Positions 26,395 to 36,264 of a DNA stretch of 64,000 nucleotides are shown piece by piece (positions within the stretch are counted from its first letter, which is position 1; the number at the start of each line of letters is the position of its first letter). The translations under genes were made by a program, and so were the position numbers. The notes beneath the pieces were generated by a model. It ran no database searches. It worked only from the letters and a program-made list of their open reading frames with translations, and was not told the DNA's origin. The stretch comes from DASZWJ01 sp963813895 (GTDB lineage Bacteria; Pseudomonadota; Gammaproteobacteria; JAURND01). The stretch is taken from positions 186,001 to 250,000 of the forward strand of contig CAWFAS010000002.1 in assembly GCA_963813895.1 (NCBI GenBank), in the 5' to 3' direction.

Positions 26395-28329
26395 ATGAGT
26401 GATCGTCCACAGCAAGAAATCGGTAAATTTACTATGTCGCAAAAACTTAAGGATTCATTCAGTGTATTACTTGCAGGGGATAAGCAAGTAGATGGCGAGA
26501 TAATATTAGAAGCTAAGGTCGCAGAATATTTACAATTTTTAGAATCTGGTATTAATCAAACTATGGAAAGTATTAAAGATATAGATGCATTACAGAAAGC
26601 AAATGAAGAAGGCGATTTTATATCTTTCTTTGATACGGTTCGGAAATTTTCTCCCAATCCCAATTTTACTTTGATAGAATTTATAAATAGTTATTTTATC
26701 TTTCAAAACACGAATCCGAAACCATCATTTATTCTATCTAATCCGTTTAGTGACTTCTTTTATAGGAAGTTATATAGTTTTATAAGGTCACCAGATGCTG
26801 CTGATATTGCTATGAACTTAATAGCTGGGTTTGAAAAGGCAATTGAGGAGAGTATTCATAGAGATAAATGGTCGCAACTGGAAGGCTTAGGGGAAGAAGC
26901 TTGTAAAAGTGGAAATATACACACTTATTTGCGAGAAGTCTTTAAAAAAGTAGATCAAGATAAAAAGCAGATATACCGAGACTTCGTAGGTCTTATGCTA
27001 GTAGGTTATATGAGAGTGAGTGATACTGATTCTTTTTTTAGCAATGAAGAGAAAAAACCGGGTCCTTCTTATTCTTCAACTTCTAGTTCATTCAATACAA
27101 TTAAAAACATAAGTGATCATTTACCAAAAGACATCAAAATGGAACAAAGAGGTACACTATCCAAGAATAAAATCTTAAATAAATTGATAGAGTCAGCTGA
27201 TCTAGAAGAGTTTGAATCTGCAATATCGAAAAGCGATAGTTTAGAATGGCCTGTTGATCTGATCATTTTGGGTAACAACATTAAAAGCGCAGAAGATGCG
27301 TTGAGTTATCTTAATAGAGTTAATGCAGAAATAGATGATGTAAGGGTGTGCGAGGCGACATTTAACATATTATTAAAATTACGTGAGGGCGCTGATGCTT
27401 TGGAAGAGAAATCTGGTCCCTCTAATAGTTTGGAAAAATTAACCATAGGAACAGGTAGCGAAAACTCAACCTTGAATAGTACGTTTGAATCTATTCCACA
27501 AACAAATTCATTAAGCTCTTCAAATTTCTCAAACAGCTTTACGAGTCCAGCTAGCTCCTCGTTGAATAGCTCCTCCACTGCTGATCTTACCCATGGCATC
27601 AGTTTTCCTGAAGAGGTGGAGATGAAGCGGAAAGTTTCTCAAATCAGTACTTCTCCTTCCTCATTTGTGAAACCATTTAATTACTCATCAATACCTATAC
27701 CTGCTAATCAGTTTAGATTTCCAGTAGACTTTAAAGCATTCTTAACTAAGAGTCATCCGACCACTACCGAAGTTGTCGCTATGGTCAAAAAACTTGAGAA
27801 AGAAATCGGGGAATGCGAGCTTGAGACACAAGAATTACTAACTTCCTTAGTCCCTCCGCTAGTAACAACATCGGGATATATAGAGAATATAAATAAAGCT
27901 ATATGTTTCTTAGAGATAGTGCAAGGAGCTTTTCAGGGTCAGTACCTTATTCAGGCGGCAGAAGACATAGGCACTAATTTCTTGACCCCGTTGCAAAAAA
28001 TGAGAAATAATAAACCCGACAACAAGTATGACGACTCAGTATTATTGCCTAATCTTGCTGGTTTTCGTAAAGATGTAAAAGATCAGAAAAAACTACCTGC
28101 ATCCAATTCTAGCTCGTCAGCAAGTTCAGCTCCTGGAAGCACAGGAAGTACTGCCCTCAGTATTACAGCCAGTTCTTCAAACTCTTCAAGTTTTAGTTCT
28201 TCTTCTAATTTCTTTTCTAATAGTTCTGCTTCTGATCATACTTCGGATTCTATTTCCTCTCCTGTAGAACAAGCTGGCATCAAACTACCAACTTTGTCGA
28301 ATACATCTGAAGAGAGTTCCTCTAAGTAA
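26395..28329 (+). CDS. Ser/Asn-rich hypothetical protein, candidate effector
   Basis: 644 aa from ATG 26395, which has AAGGAG eight bases upstream (the frame is open from 26287 but has no such site). Not recognised. Residues ~1-330 are mostly helical and charged, without membrane segments. A Ser/Asn/Thr-rich linker (~355-440) is followed by a second helical block (~445-595) and a Ser-rich tail (for example SSNSSSFSSSSNFFSN). No signal peptide. The same build, folded blocks joined by Ser-rich linkers, occurs at 29605-32499 and 45068-47356. Such layouts are common among type IV secreted proteins of Legionellales; the effector idea is inference only. Confidence 0.7.
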   Translation: MSDRPQQEIGKFTMSQKLKDSFSVLLAGDKQVDGEIILEAKVAEYLQFLESGINQTMESIKDIDALQKANEEGDFISFFDTVRKFSPNPNFTLIEFINSYFIFQNTNPKPSFILSNPFSDFFYRKLYSFIRSPDAADIAMNLIAGFEKAIEESIHRDKWSQLEGLGEEACKSGNIHTYLREVFKKVDQDKKQIYRDFVGLMLVGYMRVSDTDSFFSNEEKKPGPSYSSTSSSFNTIKNISDHLPKDIKMEQRGTLSKNKILNKLIESADLEEFESAISKSDSLEWPVDLIILGNNIKSAEDALSYLNRVNAEIDDVRVCEATFNILLKLREGADALEEKSGPSNSLEKLTIGTGSENSTLNSTFESIPQTNSLSSSNFSNSFTSPASSSLNSSSTADLTHGISFPEEVEMKRKVSQISTSPSSFVKPFNYSSIPIPANQFRFPVDFKAFLTKSHPTTTEVVAMVKKLEKEIGECELETQELLTSLVPPLVTTSGYIENINKAICFLEIVQGAFQGQYLIQAAEDIGTNFLTPLQKMRNNKPDNKYDDSVLLPNLAGFRKDVKDQKKLPASNSSSSASSAPGSTGSTALSITASSSNSSSFSSSSNFFSNSSASDHTSDSISSPVEQAGIKLPTLSNTSEESSSK

Positions 28330-28347
28330 AATAATAAATCGATTAAC

Positions 28348-28377
28348 CACCGTCCTGGCATCTATACCAGGACGGTG
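28348..28377. terminator. Hairpin after the Ser-rich gene
   Basis: An 11-base stem, caccgtcctgg / ccaggacggtg, with an 8-base loop begins 18 bases after the stop codon at 28329. There is no T-run, so either it is a Rho-assisted or RNA-stabilising hairpin, or it is a remnant of the adjacent transposable unit. Confidence 0.45.
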
Positions 28378-28391
28378 CAGGGGTCCGGTGC

Positions 28392-29484
28392 AGGGGTCAA
28401 GTATTCACATGACACTTACTGTATTTAAAAAAAATCGCGTATAAGATATGTTTGCCTAAGTTTAATAATCAATAAAGGTGAACATGCCAAGACCCCTTCG
28501 TATTGAATATCCTGGCGCCTGGTATCATGTAATGAACCGTGGTGCAGGAAGAAAAAAAATCTATCAACAGCAGGATCATTTTATCTGTTTTCTTGAAATC
28601 CTCGGAGAAGCATTTAATAAGTTTAAATCAGAGATACATGCCTATTGCCTAATGGATAATCATTATCATCTATTAATCCATACTCCCCTGGGAAACCTTT
28701 CTCGGGTAATGCGTCATATTGATGGAGTGTATACTCAGCGATACAATAGAATGCACAAGGGAGACGGGCCGTTATTTAGAGGCCGTTATAAAGCTATTTT
28801 AGTTCAAAAAGATAATTATTTATTACAGTTGAGCCGATACATACATTTAAATCCCATAGAAGCTAAAATCTTGCTTCGACCTGAAGACTATCTCTGGTCA
28901 AGTTGCAATTTTTATTTTAACAATTCAACCCCGTTTTCTTGGTTAAAAACCGACATTATTCTTAATATGATGTCGGATAGTAATCATGCAGAGCTATATA
29001 GAAAATTTATAATGCAGGGCATTGATGAAAAAACATCTGAATTTTATGATAGAAAGAATTTGCCTGTGATTTTTGGTGATCCTAAATTTAATCACGATAT
29101 GCTCAAAAAAATAAGCACAAAACAGAGAAAAGATTCGAGTACGGATTTTAATTTATCACAAACAGACCCTACTTCAGAGAATATAATATTGTGTTGTTGT
29201 AGGTATTATAAGGTTGCTCCAAAATCGTTATTCAAGTCACAGCGTGGTAAACTTAATCGAGCTAGGATAATCGCTATTTATTTGCATCGAAAAATCACGC
29301 AACTAACTTTAGCAAAAATCTGCTCAATATTTTCTCTAAATAGTCATGCCGCAGTAACCAATGCGATAATTCGGCTGGAGAAACAAATGAGAGTCGATCA
29401 AAGCCTCAAGAATGATATCGATTTAATAAGAAAAAAAATTAATTTGGTAGATTGAAATAAGTGTCATGTGAATACTTGACCCCT
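28392..29484. mobile_element. RAYT transposable unit bounded by perfect 26-bp inverted repeats
   Basis: Left end 28392-28417 (aggggtcaagtattcacatg...) and right end 29459-29484 are exact inverses. The 1,093-bp unit holds a single REP-associated tyrosine transposase gene that ends four bases before the right repeat. Target duplication was not evident. The ends share ggggtcaagt(a/c)tt with the perfect hairpin at 2486-2578. Confidence 0.75.
28484..29455 (+). CDS. REP-associated tyrosine transposase (Y1/HUH family)
   Basis: 323 aa from ATG 28484 (ribosome site AAAGGTG); an in-frame GTG is six bases earlier. The N-terminal Y1_Tnp domain has PRPLRIEYPGAWYHVMNRG, the HUH motif DNHYHLLIHT (about residues 60-69), RGRYKAILV, and the catalytic Tyr in LSRYIHLNP. 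The C-terminal region (RARIIAIYLHRKITQLTLA...LNSHAAVTNAI) resembles the DNA-binding part of DnaA, as in a subset of these transposases. The enzyme nicks single-stranded REP-like DNA. The gene is intact, so it may be active. Confidence 0.88.
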   Translation: MPRPLRIEYPGAWYHVMNRGAGRKKIYQQQDHFICFLEILGEAFNKFKSEIHAYCLMDNHYHLLIHTPLGNLSRVMRHIDGVYTQRYNRMHKGDGPLFRGRYKAILVQKDNYLLQLSRYIHLNPIEAKILLRPEDYLWSSCNFYFNNSTPFSWLKTDIILNMMSDSNHAELYRKFIMQGIDEKTSEFYDRKNLPVIFGDPKFNHDMLKKISTKQRKDSSTDFNLSQTDPTSENIILCCCRYYKVAPKSLFKSQRGKLNRARIIAIYLHRKITQLTLAKICSIFSLNSHAAVTNAIIRLEKQMRVDQSLKNDIDLIRKKINLVD

Positions 29485-29604
29485 TTGGTTTCGGCTCGTT
29501 AAAAATATCGCCTTGGCGTGCCAGGTTAGCTATACTCAAGGCGTTTGACAGTGATAGGATTTTATAGGCAGGATTTCATAATTTATTGCAAAAAAGAGGT
29601 ATAT

Positions 29605-32499
29605 ATGACTTCAGAAATACGAGACACAAAACGGAAAGGAGATAAAAAACAGGAGGATGTTAATAAAAATGAAGTGGGGAAAAGCTATAATAACAAGCAA
29701 GAGGGGGACGCCACCCCAGCCCTAGATATTAATGATGATTGGGGTAATACGTCTGAGGATAATGCTAATAATAATAATGATGATGGGTGGGATGATGATC
29801 CTAATAACGATAATTCTACCTCCCTAGATACTAATGGTCGGGATCGGGAAGAGCTTGATGAAGACTCTGATGACGAGGTTGATAACGATGGCGAAGAAAT
29901 AATTAAAGACAGCAAAAGCGAGGTGGAAGAGGTTAATAGTTCGAAGATTACATCAAATGACGAGGGCACAAGTAGTACAACTAATAACTCAGCGTCTGCT
30001 GTTCCCTCTACGCAGGCTATTTCTCCTACGTCAGCCAATGCGGGACAGCATTTTTCTTCAGGTTCGTCCTCATCTTCATCCTCACAAACCAGCAGCTTAC
30101 CGACAAAGTCTGGATCAAGTTCACCAATTAGCGATGAAAAAGAAAATCAGAATAATGAAGAAGCGGACTTTCTTACGCATAAGCTCCTTGCTGACGAAGG
30201 CCTCGCACAAGCCCAATATAATTTAGGACTTTGTTATCTAAGTGGTAAGGGTGTACCGCATGTGGATGAATTAGAAGCGGTGCATTGGTTTGAGAAGGCT
30301 GCCGAGCAAGACCATGTGGACGCCCAATATGATTTAGGCCTGTGTTATCTCAATGGTAGCGAACTAGTGGCAGAGCGAACAAGGGTAAAGGCAGAACTGG
30401 CAGGGGTAGCAATGACAAAGGAAGGAATGGCAGTAAATTCGTTTACGTCAGCTGCCGACCGAGGCCATGTGGGCGCTCAATATCATTTAGGCCTGTGTTA
30501 TTTAAATGGTAATGGTGTAGCAGTAAATAAAGAAGAAGCGGTACGTTGGTTTTATAAGGCTGTCGAGCAAGGGCATGTGAACGCTCAATATCATTTAGCT
30601 CTGTGTTATTACAATGGTAATGGTGTAGGAGTAAATGAAAAAGAAGCGGTGTATCGGTTTGAGAAGGCTGCCAAGCAATACCACGCGGACGCCCAATATC
30701 ATTTAGGCCTTTGTTGTCTAAATGGCGAGGGTGTAGCGAAAAATGAAAAAGAAGCGGTGGAATGGTTTAAGAAGGCTGAGCGGCAAGGCAATGTGAATGC
30801 CCGCGCTTATTTAGGCTTTTGTTATGAATATGGTAAAGGTGTAAAGGCGGATATAAAAGAGGCAGGGGAATTTTATCGAAAAGTGATCATTAGTAAGGAT
30901 GAAATAGCTGAAGAAGCGCTTCTTAATGTGGCCGCTCTTTTTCCAGCCAATGATAAAGAAGCTAAGGAAAAAAATATTGTTGTTAAACATTTTCCTACAG
31001 ATGTGGAGTATATCGGAACAGGGAATCCTATGGCCAGTGCTTCGGCATACGGCTTTTTGAGCCTTCAGGAGATGAAAGACAGTGCTTCAGTTTCTAAACT
31101 ATTCCATACATCTCTAGAAACAATAAGGCTTAAGAGGTTAAAAGTGGCCGCTGCTAATGGGAATTCAGAAGCTCAATATAACTTAGGCATATACTATGAG
31201 AACGTTAAGAAAGTTGATCTGGCTATTGGCTGGTACACGTTAGCTTATAATCAAGGTCATAATAACGCCTCGCGTAAATTGAGCAAGTATTACGAATACG
31301 GTATTGGTGTAAACAATAAAAAGGAAGCCATACGTTGGTGCAGGTTAGCTGCCAATAAAGGCAATGCGGCGGCCCAATATTATTTAAGCAGTAATAGTGA
31401 CTCTCCTAGAGAATGCCTACGTTGGTTGACTTCTGCTGCCAACCAAGGCTATATGGAAGCCCAATACGCATTAGGCATTAAGTATGAAAGTTTGCTATTT
31501 GGGGTGGATAGAGTAGCAGAGGCAGTAGATTGGTATACGTTAGCTGCCTCACAGGGCCACGTGGAAGCCATGTATAGATTAGGGCATTGTTACGAACATA
31601 TTGGTGTAGTTAAGAATACCCGGGAAGCGTGGCAATGGTATTGGTCAGCTGCCGAGAAAGGCCATAAAAAGGCTAACGAAGATTTATCTCGTTTAACAAG
31701 TACGGATGAAAAAGTAACTACAAAAAGTGTTAAAAGTGTTAACAGCGCGAGCGATCCTTTAAAAAAGCCTGATAAGATGAATGTTGATGATTCAGACGTT
31801 AATAAAAACAGCGTGGAAGAAAGCTATAAGCCTGACTTACTTTTTTTAACAGAGTGGGACGATACTGAGGGGGAGGACACGTTTGATGACGAGGATAAAG
31901 AAATAGACAGCAAAAACGAGGCTGAAAAGAGAGTTACTAGTTCGAGGATTACATTAAATAACGGGGGCACATTAAATAGTAGTACAAATAATAACTCAAC
32001 GCCTGCCACCTCCTCTACGTCGGCTAATATTCAGCAGCGAGGTTTTTTTTCAAACTCTTTCACACCCTCATTCACATCTTCGTCAATGGTCAGCTCACAA
32101 GCAGAATCCACATCTTCGTCTTCGTCAACCGTCAGTTCACATAGCAGCCCTTCTTCTACCAGCAGCCTTGCTTCCTCAGCTTTTCAAGCTGTATTTGCGA
32201 AGCCAATGACACCAGAAACTAAAAAAATTAACAATACCTCTGCTATACAATTGTTCAATCGTTATAAACCTATCAATATATCAGGCAAAGTGCCGACGAA
32301 CTCACCATCTGTTGCTAGCCCTCCTACTTTACCAACAAATCCAGGATCAGAAAAAAAGCGGAGTGCTAAAGGTAAGGGAAATTCTGTTACTACAGAATCA
32401 GAACTATCTAATACTACAGAACAAGAACTACCTAATACTCCAGAACCAGAACTATCTAATTCGTCGTCTTCATCATCAACATCGTCGCTATCTTCCTAA
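29605..32499 (+). CDS. Sel1-like repeat protein with acidic and Ser-rich flanks
   Basis: 964 aa from ATG 29605 (AGAGGT upstream). Residues ~1-165 are Asp/Asn/Glu/Ser-rich. About six Sel1-like repeats follow (AQYNLGLCYLSGKGV type, 36 residues each; the second carries an expanded linker), a spacer, and about five more degenerate repeats. The C-terminal ~270 residues are again acidic, then Ser/Thr-rich (FTSSSMVSSQAES...), ending in TSSLSS. No signal peptide. Sel1 repeats mediate protein-protein contacts, and Legionella uses such proteins (LpnE, EnhC) in host entry and trafficking. Candidate secreted host-interaction protein. Confidence 0.85.
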   Translation: MTSEIRDTKRKGDKKQEDVNKNEVGKSYNNKQEGDATPALDINDDWGNTSEDNANNNNDDGWDDDPNNDNSTSLDTNGRDREELDEDSDDEVDNDGEEIIKDSKSEVEEVNSSKITSNDEGTSSTTNNSASAVPSTQAISPTSANAGQHFSSGSSSSSSSQTSSLPTKSGSSSPISDEKENQNNEEADFLTHKLLADEGLAQAQYNLGLCYLSGKGVPHVDELEAVHWFEKAAEQDHVDAQYDLGLCYLNGSELVAERTRVKAELAGVAMTKEGMAVNSFTSAADRGHVGAQYHLGLCYLNGNGVAVNKEEAVRWFYKAVEQGHVNAQYHLALCYYNGNGVGVNEKEAVYRFEKAAKQYHADAQYHLGLCCLNGEGVAKNEKEAVEWFKKAERQGNVNARAYLGFCYEYGKGVKADIKEAGEFYRKVIISKDEIAEEALLNVAALFPANDKEAKEKNIVVKHFPTDVEYIGTGNPMASASAYGFLSLQEMKDSASVSKLFHTSLETIRLKRLKVAAANGNSEAQYNLGIYYENVKKVDLAIGWYTLAYNQGHNNASRKLSKYYEYGIGVNNKKEAIRWCRLAANKGNAAAQYYLSSNSDSPRECLRWLTSAANQGYMEAQYALGIKYESLLFGVDRVAEAVDWYTLAASQGHVEAMYRLGHCYEHIGVVKNTREAWQWYWSAAEKGHKKANEDLSRLTSTDEKVTTKSVKSVNSASDPLKKPDKMNVDDSDVNKNSVEESYKPDLLFLTEWDDTEGEDTFDDEDKEIDSKNEAEKRVTSSRITLNNGGTLNSSTNNNSTPATSSTSANIQQRGFFSNSFTPSFTSSSMVSSQAESTSSSSSTVSSHSSPSSTSSLASSAFQAVFAKPMTPETKKINNTSAIQLFNRYKPINISGKVPTNSPSVASPPTLPTNPGSEKKRSAKGKGNSVTTESELSNTTEQELPNTPEPELSNSSSSSSTSSLSS

Positions 32500-32612
32500 A
32501 GATGGCAGCTTATTATAGTCATCATAGTCATCGCGAATGATTTTTTGTGGAGTTGGCGCATAACTTATTTATTGTCACTCCGGAATTTAGTGATGCTATG
32601 TAGGGGCAGGCC

Positions 32613-32801
32613 TTGTGCCTGCCCGTAAGGGCTTTCGGGCAACCGGGTGATTATGGTTTTACAATTGCTAAAACTAAAAATGGTAGGGAATTTATATTAG
32701 ATTTTTGGGCTAAAGATAATATTGATATGGAAATATTTCCTGTTGCGGAAGCGGCTAAGAAATTATATGACCATCAGCCAAAAATTATACGGAAAAAATG
32801 A
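32613..32801 (+). pseudogene. Possible gene fragment (C-terminal remnant)
   Basis: The 62-codon frame starts in a short palindrome (gggcaggccttgtgcctgcc) and then reads YGFTIAKTKNGREFILDFWA...KKLYDHQPKIIRKK before the stop. The second part looks like normal protein sequence, while the first part is repeat-derived and no ribosome site precedes it. I read it as the end of a lost gene. Not recognised. The remainder of 32500-33564 is repeat DNA and a promoter region. Confidence 0.3.
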
Positions 32802-32901
32802 GGATTATTTTTCAATTAAAAATAAAACTTAGGTTAAAATTGTGTAAATAATGATGATATCTTTATCGTGTAAAAAGATGTGTCAAGACGTTGTCCTGGA
32901 A

Positions 32902-33392
32902 GCAAGCCGAGACCGAAAAATTCGAGCCGCGCGCGTCAGCAAGCGTTGCCTGAACATCAGCAAGCACTATCACCTCTAAGATACTCTTAGGCTCTGTAAA
33001 ACAATAACTTATCTTTTTAGCATCCCATCTAAGACTCATCTTCGCAGGCGGGAGGGTGTAGAAAAACACTTACATAGAACAACCGACGTAGTCGTCCCGG
33101 CATGGAAGCCGGGATCCAGATCACAGGATGTGAAAGTTTCGCTTTCCTGCGCCCTGGATCCCGGCTTCCTGCCGGGACGACGTTCCGTCGACTATGCGCG
33201 CATTTTTCTACACCCTCCCGCCTGCAAATCTGAGCCTCAGCTGGGCGCTAAAAAGATAAGTTATTGTTTTACAGAGCCTTAGCTTTCAAACTCCGCATCG
33301 CTCAAAGAGAGTCATACTATCAAAGAGCCTTGTACAGCATGGGCGATGCTTGCTGACGCGCGCGGCTCGGATTTTTCGGTCTCGGCTTTCTG
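32902..33392. repeat. Nested palindromic element with MITE-like core, copy 1
   Basis: Core 32988-33281 (~294 bp): terminal inverted repeats aggctctgtaaaacaataac (about 33 bp with a few mismatches), then gcaggcgggagggtgtagaa and inverse, then gtcgtcccggcatggaagcc and inverse around the centre. Outside the core, a further inverted pair, gccgagaccgaaaaattcga (32907 on) and tcggatttttcggtctcggc (33366-33385), flanks it. The core recurs at 47567-47860 in the opposite arrangement and as a relic at 11809-12031. No transposase inside. Confidence 0.85.
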
Positions 33393-33495
33393 CTGAAACG
33401 AGGCACTTGAATCAACGCCTCCAGATTACTCTAAAGGAATGGGTAACGAATCCCCTATGAAATAGCATTGACTGCGCAACCTCTTACATAGTTAT

Positions 33496-33515
33496 TTTAA
33501 TACTTTGTTAATCAT
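33496..33515 (+). promoter_or_regulatory. PmrA-like box and -10 upstream of the ankyrin gene
   Basis: tTTAATACT-tt-gTTAATCAT fits the published tandem PmrA consensus cTTAATatT-N2-cTTAATatT with two TTAA cores exactly 11 bp apart. A -10-like TAGAAT (33523-33528) follows after 7 bp. The same box-7 bp-(-10) geometry is seen at 44982-45014. PmrA controls many Dot/Icm genes in Legionella and Coxiella; its presence in this organism is assumed. Confidence 0.45.
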
Positions 33516-33564
33516 TCATGGTTAGAATACTACAAAGTGAATTTTCATAAAGGAGAAATGTATT

Positions 33565-36264
33565 ATGTTTGATCCATCAAAACGTATAGAACAAGTTTTT
33601 GAAGAAACGCCTGAACAAACAGAATCAACCGATGATGAAAAGCCCAATAATAATGAAAATGTTGCCATTACACCAGAAAATTTGGTAGAGGCAATAAAGG
33701 CGGGGAAGGTAGAAAAAGCAAAGGAATTATTGGACAAGGGCATGGATGTAAATACCGAAATCGAGCCTGGTGTTATCCCGTTACACATAGCGTTAGAAGA
33801 GATATTGCCCAGGAGCGTTGCAGAGCCTCGTATTCCACTAAATATGCTTGAATTGTTACTGGAAAAAAAGGCCGATGTGAATAAAATACACAGACCCTTC
33901 TCCAAAAAAAAAGGCCCCCCCTTAGAGCTACCATTATATACCGCTGTGTGTTACGGTCACACACCCACCGTTGAATTATTGTTGAAAGCAAAAGCAGATG
34001 TAAATATGCCAGTTCGTACTACTGGAGTCGGAATTCTCGAGATGGTGAAAAAAATATTTTTCCAGGAAGTTTTAAACCCTAAGCAAGAAAACAATTATCA
34101 TGATATCATCAGCTTGTTACAGGAAGCTAAAAATAAAGAAGCGAAGTTGAAACCCAAAAGTTCCAGGCAGAACGGAGAAGAAGAACCCTATACGAAACAG
34201 CCCAAGATTAAAAACATACCCCAGCAGAAATCCCCCCGGGAACAGTTTGATGACGCCTGTAAAAAGCGTAACAAGAATGATATAAACCGCCTGTTGCAAA
34301 AAGAGCCTACACTATTAACAGTCGATAATATTGTTGCCTCACTTGAGTTTGGTGTGGAAGAAGGCGTGTTCAGCGCGTTGAAGAAAAAGTATAAGCAAGA
34401 AAACGATTGGAGAAAAAATTATGAGACGAGATTAGCGGAGTTACAGGATGTTGTGGCATTAAAGCTTAAAGATACATCAATAACCGATAAGAAACTGCGG
34501 CAGCGTTGGCAGGCGGCAAATAAATATTTAGAAGAACAACTGCGCTCCCTCCAAGAAAAACAGAATTCGAAAGAAGATGTCGTTATAAAAAATCCGTTAA
34601 ACGATACAGAAAGGTTACGCGAAAAGATTAAGCAACAGAAAGAGGATATCGTCCGTAAAACGGAGTCTTGGAAACTAAAAATAAAAAAATCAAGTCTGAA
34701 AGAAAATCAAAAAGCCAACCCCAGATCCACATTAAACAGCTGGGAAAAAATAGCTCAGGATAAGGCAAAGTTAGCATTGGGCGATTGTTCAGAAGATGAT
34801 CTGAGAAAAGATAGCGAGGAGTTAGAAAAGATAGTAAATAAACTGGTGGGTTTTAAATTACCGCATGAAAATAACTGGCAGCAGGCGCCAGCGAACAACG
34901 GGCAAAGAAATAATAGGAATAGACAACAAAATAAACCAGCGCCAAGGTCACGAGAACCTGGGAGTAAACGTCAAGCACTACCCAGGAGGCAGGTAACCGC
35001 GTCTGCGTTACCTAAGGCGGCTCACGGGGTGGAAGAGAAAAAACCGATAAAACCGCCAGAATTAAAGCATAAACCAGGGGATGCTGAAGTAAAACAGATT
35101 AGCCCTGCAACGTTAAAGCAGCATCCGGTTGATCGATTGCATGTGGAGTTGATGCATCTGATTACGTGGCATAAATCGGTAGAGGAAGCAAAGAGCACGA
35201 ATAGCGAATCTGCATTTCGTAATAGCCTGGTGGGGTTGCAATGTCTGCGCGAAGTGTTGGCACTCACGGTGACGTGTACACGGAATAATCCAGATGGTTT
35301 TTTCATTGTGGATAAAACTGATCAAGCGAATTTTGATAAACAACTGCGATTCTACGAATGGATGTTGGCAGTAAAAAGATACAGCCTGCAGCAGAGAGAC
35401 GGGGGTATAGAATACGACCTGCCAGCCTTGATTAAATCAACGGTGGCGCATTGCCTTGCACCAGATGGTTTGGTGAAAAAACTGTTACATTCTTTACGCG
35501 GAACGGAGCACAGTGTAACTTCTGCCTGGAGCGAACAACAATACAAGACGCTGTATGCAGCGTTGTATCCTTTGTTAGAGAAATCAGACCCGATACGCTT
35601 TGATGAAAACGACCGTGTGTTGCCAACACCAAAATATCCATTAACAGAAACCGAGCTGTCTAAAAAGCTAACCGAGTTTGTAGAAAACCATCAAGATAAT
35701 ACGCCATTGGCAACGCAACATGTGCGCTTGATCTGGGTTATATTGGAAGATATCGTGAAGTTTTATCAAGAACAACTAGATGCCATTCAGAAGTTCATGA
35801 GTGATTTCAGTACAGGGTGGGATCATTTGGGTGAACCGAAAGAGGAGAGACCTTATCTACAAGCCATAGGGGCACTGAGACAATTATCTGCGTTAATTCA
35901 ACTCTGTGGTGGGCAGATTGCTACAGACTATCACGGCAAATTTAAATCATTCGTCGACGCATGTCGTGATTACGCAAGTGGAGTGGCGCATCGTAGGATC
36001 ATCCCATTAGATGTAGAGAGGTTGCTTGAAATATGTAGCTTAGCCTGCCAAACGTACAATCAATTATCGCAAAAACCACGCGTGACGGCCTCATTCAGAA
36101 GCAGTTTGCCTATGACATCCTCACAGCGCAACTATAGCAGCCTGACAGACTCGCAAGGATTTCTGCCGCCGCCAAAGCCGCCTAAAATTCAAACTCCTGC
36201 CCCGAGTATACAAAGCCCAGAAACCCCTGTGGTTTTGAATCGGGAAGGAGACCCGGGGTTATAA
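33565..36264 (+). CDS. Ankyrin-repeat protein with coiled-coil and proline-rich tail, candidate effector
   Basis: 899 aa; ATG 33565 is preceded by AAAGGAG. Residues ~33-210 form about four ankyrin repeats (VEKAKELLDKGMDVNTEIEPGVIPLHIAL; LPLYTAVCYGHTPTVELLLKAKADVN). Residues ~215-430 are highly charged helices, likely coiled coil; ~430-520 are basic and Asn/Gln-rich; ~530-830 are a helical domain I do not recognise; the tail is proline-rich (FLPPPKPPKIQTPAP), a possible SH3-type ligand. No signal peptide. Ankyrin proteins are frequent Dot/Icm effectors in Coxiella and Legionella. A PmrA-like box lies 50 bases upstream. The gene end overlaps a truncated minus-strand frame. Confidence 0.88.
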   Translation: MFDPSKRIEQVFEETPEQTESTDDEKPNNNENVAITPENLVEAIKAGKVEKAKELLDKGMDVNTEIEPGVIPLHIALEEILPRSVAEPRIPLNMLELLLEKKADVNKIHRPFSKKKGPPLELPLYTAVCYGHTPTVELLLKAKADVNMPVRTTGVGILEMVKKIFFQEVLNPKQENNYHDIISLLQEAKNKEAKLKPKSSRQNGEEEPYTKQPKIKNIPQQKSPREQFDDACKKRNKNDINRLLQKEPTLLTVDNIVASLEFGVEEGVFSALKKKYKQENDWRKNYETRLAELQDVVALKLKDTSITDKKLRQRWQAANKYLEEQLRSLQEKQNSKEDVVIKNPLNDTERLREKIKQQKEDIVRKTESWKLKIKKSSLKENQKANPRSTLNSWEKIAQDKAKLALGDCSEDDLRKDSEELEKIVNKLVGFKLPHENNWQQAPANNGQRNNRNRQQNKPAPRSREPGSKRQALPRRQVTASALPKAAHGVEEKKPIKPPELKHKPGDAEVKQISPATLKQHPVDRLHVELMHLITWHKSVEEAKSTNSESAFRNSLVGLQCLREVLALTVTCTRNNPDGFFIVDKTDQANFDKQLRFYEWMLAVKRYSLQQRDGGIEYDLPALIKSTVAHCLAPDGLVKKLLHSLRGTEHSVTSAWSEQQYKTLYAALYPLLEKSDPIRFDENDRVLPTPKYPLTETELSKKLTEFVENHQDNTPLATQHVRLIWVILEDIVKFYQEQLDAIQKFMSDFSTGWDHLGEPKEERPYLQAIGALRQLSALIQLCGGQIATDYHGKFKSFVDACRDYASGVAHRRIIPLDVERLLEICSLACQTYNQLSQKPRVTASFRSSLPMTSSQRNYSSLTDSQGFLPPPKPPKIQTPAPSIQSPETPVVLNREGDPGL

